This document shows, piece after piece, positions 58,405-64,000 of a stretch of DNA of 64,000 nt (position 1 is its first letter; every line of letters starts with the position of its first letter). The position numbers and the translations under genes are program-made. The notes under the pieces were generated by a model, which was not told the DNA's origin, did not search any database, and worked only from the letters and a program-made list of their open reading frames with translations. The DNA comes from Bombyx mori (lineage: Eukaryota; Arthropoda; Insecta; Lepidoptera; Bombycidae). Location: NCBI RefSeq assembly GCF_030269925.1, contig NC_085129.1:16049501-16113500 (forward strand), given 5' to 3'.

Positions 58405-58597
58405 GAATGAGCTAATAGTGTTAAGCGTCTAGCATACTAGAGTCCATAGTCGTACGTAAATACCGTCACTCACATGGGTACACGAGATGCAAGTCTTAAT
58501 TGTATGTTAGATCGGCTGTCGCACACTTCAAACCATGCTAATGCTTGACGAAGTAACAGCCGTAGTGCATACACCCGCGTCAGCTCATAAAATATCC
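58405..58597 (-). mobile_element. Old, highly diverged Bm1-related copy
   Basis: Collinear but much diverged matches: GAGTCCATAG, CGTAAATACCGTCACTCAC, CGGCTGTCGCACACTTCAAAC and ATGCTTGACG align in order with the Bm1 body. It is the most diverged copy I can still recognise. Confidence 0.5.
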
Positions 58598-58645
58598 AAG
58601 TCACCATTAAAAGAAACCGTTCTGATTTTTTCACTAAAAAAACAA

Positions 58646-58876
58646 GTTTTTATTTATTGCATTGATGGGTGGACGAGCTCACAGCCCACCTGGTGTTAAG
58701 TGGAGCCTATAGACATCTACAGCATAAATGTGCCACCCACCTTGAGATATAAGTTCTAAGGTCTCAAGTATAGTTACAACGGCTGCCCCACCCTTCAAAC
58801 CGAAGCGCATTACTGCTTCACGGCAGAAATAGGCTACCCGCGCGGACTCACAAGAGGTCCTACCACCAGTAAAAGA
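58646..58876 (-). mobile_element. Bm1 SINE, headless short form
   Basis: From TTTTATTTATTGCATTGATG to GGTCCTACCACCAGTAA, with a small internal deletion at the GGTGGTACC segment. Confidence 0.92.
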
Positions 58877-58973
58877 TTAAATTATGTAATAACGTCATTT
58901 ACTTCGCCAGTCACTACTACACAGCAAGTTCGGTATGTGTCAAATCTAAATAGAGTTCACAGTAAGCGTATAA

Positions 58974-59002
58974 GCGTTGCGTTGTCGTTATTGCAACGCA
59001 AC
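58974..59002. repeat. Perfect 10-bp inverted repeat
   Basis: CGTTGCGTTG and CAACGCAACG are separated by 9 bases in otherwise unremarkable DNA. Confidence 0.75.
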
Positions 59003-59981
59003 GTTGTTAATTTAATAGCGTCACGTCGAGCGCGCCGGAAACGTAATGATGTTCGTATTTCAGCAGCAGGCAACCGCAGAGCAGACAATTCGGTTAAACA
59101 TTAACGCGTATTAATGTCGACGTGTTAATAGCTGCCGTTGTTTTATCGCGACACGTGTACGCCAATGTATACACGTCGTTTGATCGACTCAGTCGTATGT
59201 AGGACTAGTTGCAAATGAGGATGTTGTGTCGAGGAAGATGGATAGTGAATTAAGCATTAGATTAGCAGAATAATAGCACGCTATTTATTTACAATAACGT
59301 TAGACGTTATATTTGAAATAATTTTAACAGATTGTGGTTAGCTGAATAAATTATTTATTTTATTTGAAAGCCAGTGCTTCTTGCATGGTTCCATTTAAAT
59401 TATATCAAAGATATGGCGAGCAGTTTTTGAGTTAACTTTAATAATAATTTAGTGCAACTGACTTACACTACATTTATGGTTAAAGTTGGTTTTCTTTATT
59501 GTTAAAAAAATGTTTTATATTTTCAGTAATACATTAATTTTTCATTTCTCGTGGATATACTGTAGGTATGTACTGACTTCAAAATTGTAATATTAGCATG
59601 TGTTAAAAAAGCTTTCTTTAAGCCACTGCGACATTTTACCGTTACAAATATTCAGTTAAAATTTAAATATAGATGTAGAAGAATCGCAATGCCGTACTTC
59701 ATGCCAATTCTTCTGACGGATACAGTTTTGAATCGATAGCTGTGTTGCGACCGTTTAATAGTGCCCGTATCGAGTTGAATTACAATCGAATCCTTACGGC
59801 TTGATTGGGCAAAACACGTGAGTGTCGAGATCATCATCTACGTGCTGTTGCTTCTGATCAGCAGGGTACCTGTATCCCAACGAATACGGAGACTACGTTC
59901 AATTTCCATTTCCATGATGCAGTTTCCATGGCGCGAGCACCAAGACCGCAACCTCAATAATAATAATAATATCTATACTAA

Positions 59982-60409
59982 TTAGTGGTCCCCCAGCAGT
60001 CGAAATTCGAAAATAATTAATTGAAATTATAAGCTTGAACATCATTATGGTTCTATTGCCAAAGACTATTATACTTCTTTAAACACAGATTTCGCCAAGA
60101 CTACACTATAGACAAATAATATTAAAGACAAACAATATTAATCTATTCTCAATTTGACCACAGACTTTAAACAATAACAAAAGTTTGACAATAAACAAAG
60201 GAGCGTGTATCAAATACATGGTAGTGTGTGTGTAATGTTTTTATTTATTGATTTAATGTATTTTTTTTATGCATAATTAAACAAAGCATTAACACTCTGC
60301 ACTCCTTCTCTATATTCTCTTAAGTGTACAAAATTTCATACTCCTTCATCTGCGCTATTTTCGTAAAAAAAGGGCTACAAAGTTTCTGCTTCGCGTATTA
60401 ATTTATAGA
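59982..60409 (-). mobile_element. Non-autonomous Helitron, family 2
   Basis: In reverse, from TCTATAAATTAATACGCGAA at 60409 to the TCGAATTTCGA hairpin and GACCACTAA at 59982. 428 bp, close in length to the copy at 23698-24124. Confidence 0.72.
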
Positions 60410-60866
60410 TAAAATGTTTAAATCATTTTTACGGAAGCAATATTGTTTTTGATTGCGAGTCAGTGGTCCCGCGGCGGCGCCTCCCCGCGTGCGACACCGC
60501 AAAAATTCATTTTCAATAAACACAGTGTCCCTTGTTCGTATCAATTATTTTCGCACTCCGGGCGCGAGCGCGGCGCCCGGTCAATAGCCGTTATAATTAA
60601 CAACGCTATTTTTGTGTAGCGTCAATATTACGGCCCTATTTTAAAGTGACGTGCGTACACAGACGGAGATATTTTGTGTTTTAAAAGTATAATACGTAGG
60701 TAATTTAGCGCTTTTTTATTTGCCATTATATTATTTCTGAGGTTTCGAATACTTTTGTTTTAAATATAATGCATGCCGACACCATGACTTCTACATGTAA
60801 GCCGCGGTCCTATTTAAAAAAAAAAGTGTGTGTGTCCGCTCCGACGCACGACTGGAGTTTACTGGA

Positions 60867-60890
60867 TATAAATATAAATTTGTGTCAGTT
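60867..60890 (+). promoter_or_regulatory. Possible core promoter upstream of the 60905 exon
   Basis: TATAAATA at 60867-60874 and an arthropod-type initiator TCAGT at 60885-60889. The spacing (about 20 bp) is shorter than the usual 30, so this is tentative. Confidence 0.35.
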
Positions 60891-60904
60891 GAATACAGTA
60901 AAAT

Positions 60905-60969
60905 ATGGAAGTTACGTATTCTAGTGAGAATGATCCGGGAGTTGCGGAACACGTGGATGCGGTAATTAA
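60905..60969 (+). CDS. Candidate first coding exon of an unidentified gene
   Basis: ATG at 60905 opens 21 codons, 'MEVTYSSENDPGVAEHVDAV' plus Ile, and the exon ends AA with a consensus GTAAGT donor at 60970. It has a plausible TATA/initiator pair just upstream. The peptide is acidic and cytoplasmic-looking, without signal peptide. No matching second exon was found by 64000, so the rest would lie beyond the window. I do not recognise the family. Confidence 0.5.
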
Positions 60970-61364
60970 GTAAGTCTATATAATTCACTTTTACAATTAA
61001 TATATAAGTTGTCCATTCACTGATAGAAGGAATTGTTTATATTTAATAAGCTTTATTAATAAATGATTTGTAGCGGGTTATATTCGGGTATCAACCCACT
61101 AACAGTTGATACGTTCAGGAATCGAACCCGAACGGCGTCCGGCCACAAGCAAAACGATGTCGGTAAATTAAACGAAACAATACGAGAAATAGTTCTATAT
61201 TACGACAACACGATACACTATAGATTATTAACAAATTAACGAGACACAAAACAAACGACTAACAAATATATGAAAATACAATAATGAGAGAAACGCGCGA
61301 TCAGTACGAGGCTTTGTGGCGGACTGCCGGCGCAGCAGCCCGGCGTCACCTGCGATAACGCGGC

Positions 61365-61420
61365 CGCGCCTTGGCTCCTGATTGGCGCGCGCACGCATCA
61401 CCTGGCCAATCAGGCGCATA
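61365..61420. repeat. Facing CCAAT boxes (10-bp inverted repeat) in a GC-rich patch
   Basis: CCTGATTGGC near 61378 and GCCAATCAGG near 61405 are reverse complements flanking a GCGCGCACGCATCACCTG centre. The patch 61300-61430 is far richer in G+C than its surroundings. Confidence 0.5.
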
Positions 61421-61717
61421 ACGCATTTCGTGTGACATGCTATACTCTCTAGTACGATTTTGGTCCCCATAATTTTCATACCCCGGGCCTATATATGTAA
61501 ATCGATTCTTAAGGAGTAAACTCCAAAAACACATAAATCCAGACTCGTGTCGGTAAATATGTAGTGCTTTAGGTATATCACAATAGGGAAACTAACCAGT
61601 CGCATCTTTGATCAAATTGATCGAAGAATCGCATGCTATTTTGTGGCCCGGGAGGCTTACTTCAACAGAACGGGATAAATTTTCGAAAACATGATCCTAG
61701 ATTATTTACTTTTATTT

Positions 61718-61923
61718 TATTACTGGTGGTAGGACCTCTTTCAGCCTATTTCAGCCGTGAAGCAGTAATGCGTTTCGGTTTGACGGGAGGGGTAGCCATT
61801 GTTACTATACTTGAGACCTTAGAACTTATATCTCAAGGTGGGTGGCGCATTTACGTTGTAGACGTCTATGGGCTCCAGTAACCACTTAACATCAGGTGGG
61901 CTGTGAGCTCGTCCACCCATGTA
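61718..61923 (+). mobile_element. Bm1 SINE, headless short form
   Basis: Starts TTACTGGTGGTAGGACCTCT, lacks about 40 bp soon after, and ends CTCGTCCACCCATGTAAT. Confidence 0.9.
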
Positions 61924-62689
61924 ATCTTTGAAAAAAAAGAATACCTATCTACTCGATTGCTATTTACAAATGTCGTAATGGTAATAATAAAAGCTATCCA
62001 CCAACATTCACGCTACGATTAATAACATTTAAAACTTAAACGTTTGAGCCCAGATTCACGCCTTGTGTTGACGAGGCGCGTTTAACTACTGAACACCACA
62101 TTAATAATGTATTTGTTAGCAATAAACACTAACGAGAACAATACGATAGAAATAACAAAAAATAGTTTTATGATTGCAAAAAAAACATTCCCGCCAAAAG
62201 CCGCAACATCACAGATTATAAAAAAGGCAAAGGGATCCACGATCATTGTATTCGAGAATCAAAATTACCTCGTATTATTGCTATGGATTATGGTTTTTTG
62301 TTGTTCATTTTTATCGCACAATAAAAACTAAGGTTTAATTCTGTTTTCTCAAGTGTTGCATTCCTATTGTTGTTTAAATGAGCGTGTTATAGTTATTGTC
62401 CATTATTTGGCAATTAAAAAAATATGGGTGCGGTTTTTTTTCTTACGATATTGTATTTGCTTTTTGGTCATGTTAAAAGTTTTTATATTTTAGGAATCTA
62501 ATGCTTTTTTATTGAATGGCCTCAGCATTTAACGTTCACGAGAATGTTTTGGTAAAGTAAGCGAATTGAAATTCTAATATTGAATTTTTATGTTGTTTAA
62601 AACCATTCATATTTTAATACTGTTATTGATAGATGACGTGTTTTCGATTATGATATCCTAAATGATTGCAAGGTTAAAGTGACAATGCA

Positions 62690-62885
62690 CAGGGTACATT
62701 GCTTGTAGAACTTGCCGCTGGGGCAGAAAAGTTCTCAAGTGGCGACCACATACCGGATGGTGGACGGACGACCTGTTTAAGGTCCCGAGAATTCACTGGA
62801 TGCCGATAGTGCAGGACGGGTAGTTGTGACGGAATTGGGTGAGGCCTCTGTCCAGTAGTAGATGTTTGTGGGCGGACAGATAAAA
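62690..62885 (+). mobile_element. Non-LTR retrotransposon C-terminal remnant
   Basis: GTGGCGACCACATACCGGAT, then GGTGGACGGACGACCTGTTT and GTGAGGCCTCTGTCCAGTAG resemble the end of a lepidopteran endonuclease/reverse-transcriptase ORF ('RWTDDL' ... 'EAxVQQW'). Several stops are present. A similar short end is at 52915-52960. Confidence 0.55.
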
Positions 62886-63343
62886 AATAGATTACGATTA
62901 ACTTGAGCCCACTCGTCCTGAGTCGTGATTTTGAGTTGAACCTCAATACTACGAGTCCCCATGTCATTAGCAATGTAAATGTAATAAGGAAACGTGTAGG
63001 TTATTGGTATGCTTAGTGATAGTTTTTTAATGTTCTCGATAGTGTAAAAATTAGCTTTGTGTGGAGTTGGAACAACATCCCTAGCGGTCGATGACGAATG
63101 TGATTTCAACTGGGCCTTGAATCCATAATGTTTATTGGATTATTGCTTATATCTGTGTTCGTCAATCTCAATTATTCACTGACAAAAACGTCAATTATAG
63201 CCTCAAGATCAGTGCGTCTTCGAAAAAAACCCAATTGAAATTCCAATCCCTAATCGTAAAATCAAATCGAAACCCCCGTATTAATATAATGAAATAATTA
63301 AAATCACACCGGGAAACGTTTAAAATCGCTAAGGGCGTTTTAA

Positions 63344-63400
63344 GTCGGAAGTTTTCCGACGCAACGCCTCTTCCCTCCTCCGAGGGATGCTTACCCTCGG
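63344..63400. repeat. Two adjacent perfect hairpins
   Basis: GTCGGAA-GTT-TTCCGAC at 63344-63360 and CCGAGGG-ATGCTTA-CCCTCGG at 63380-63400, 20 bases apart, in a GC-richer island. Confidence 0.7.
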
Positions 63401-63689
63401 ATTACCTTAAACGCTTTTAATAATCTCGGGCTTGTTAAATAAATACAAGCTAAAGGTTTTTTATTAAGGTTATTTTTTTATTTATTTCAATTTAGGCTGT
63501 ATGGTTGTTCGATTCGATTGTTTTTTTATGACATTGACAATTGCCCCGATTTTTTGTGACTTTTATTTTTGTTGTCAAATACATTCACGTGACTCACTTG
63601 TTTTTCTAACTTTGGCCACATCTAATGGTGTAGATAGCCGCTTGGCCCATTTGATGTTATTTTTTTCCCCTACCTATTCGTTGGTAGCC

Positions 63690-63850
63690 TAAGAGGCTAT
63701 TCCAGCTACAGCCGGATCGGTAGGTGAGCTCACGGGCTCAACCTGAGAGAGTTTGCTAATACTAGCCCTAACAAGAGCAGTGCTTCTGAGAGCCCAAGCG
63801 TTCTCTGACTCACTGAGAAGATCCGGCGAGTAACTCAGTGGACTTGGTGT
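63690..63850 (-). mobile_element. Repeat family 'GATCCGGTGGTAGATTCTGC', reverse copy
   Basis: GATCGGTAGGTGAGCTCACG, then AACAAGAGCAGTGCTTCTGA and GAGAAGATCCGGCGAGTAAC are the reverse of the 57785-58062 repeat. Confidence 0.6.
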
Positions 63851-64000
63851 TAGGCGGGTACCAAATACAGGATACAGGCAATTTTATACGAATAAAGACA
63901 ATCCTAGTGGTTATGGCACTAGTGAGAATGCGTGAATATTTCGTGGTAGATACGAACAGAGCCCTAACGCTCCGTGAACGCTCCTAACATGTTCTACCAC

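Noticed and set aside
1..64000. CRISPR arrays, bacterial operons, viral genes
   Set aside because: Nothing resembling these was seen. All repeats are eukaryotic transposons or microsatellites.

Overview
This is nuclear DNA from a lepidopteran, almost certainly a silkworm (Bombyx mori or a close relative). The evidence is more than twenty copies of the tRNA-derived SINE Bm1, further Bombyx-type non-LTR retrotransposon, Helitron and mariner remnants, small GT-AG exons in AT-rich introns, and insect-type proteins. No prokaryotic features, CRISPR arrays or rRNA genes were seen. Exon models below were built by eye from splice sites, reading phase and protein-family similarity. Where phases agree across junctions they are strong, but none was aligned to a transcript.

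Layout. 1-686: 3' end of a Helitron with the C-terminal part of its PIF1-type helicase. 1375-5120 (+): the last three coding exons of a large, intrinsically disordered, Ser/Pro/Arg-rich protein with a motif resembling the N-terminal region of supervillin. 5121-10360: intergenic, AT-rich, with one LINE tail and one Bm1. 10456-25012 (-): an almost complete SID-1 transmembrane family (SIDT / SID-1-like) gene in at least 18 coding exons. This is the dsRNA-channel or lipid-hydrolase-like family linked to systemic RNAi. Most of its introns carry transposon insertions, and one, a solo LTR, sits in the splice donor of exon 11. 25327-26575 (+): a candidate small gene between SIDT and wee1. 27217-36999 (-): a complete 11-exon Wee1 kinase gene (551 codons). 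37000-46500: intergenic, with LINE debris and Bm1 copies. 46811-47414 (+): first coding exon of a homeobox-type transcription factor carrying two eh1-like motifs. Its homeodomain exon is not visible in the remaining 16.6 kb. 47415-64000: a transposon graveyard (Helitrons, nested mariner, Bm1, LINE tails), plus one convincing isolated first coding exon at 60905-60969 (+).

The most interesting observation is the solo LTR (15899-16295, 4-bp target duplication ATAC). It interrupts the 5' splice site of SIDT exon 11, changing an inferred GTATGT donor into GTATTG. If splicing fails, read-through meets a stop three codons later. Other notable points are a phase conflict between SIDT exons 1 and 2, a 688-bp pogo/Tigger-like element with repeated TIR-like motifs, two Helitron families (one copy turned into a foldback), a headless Bm1 subfamily with a shared 5' boundary, and nested insertions that give a relative insertion order.
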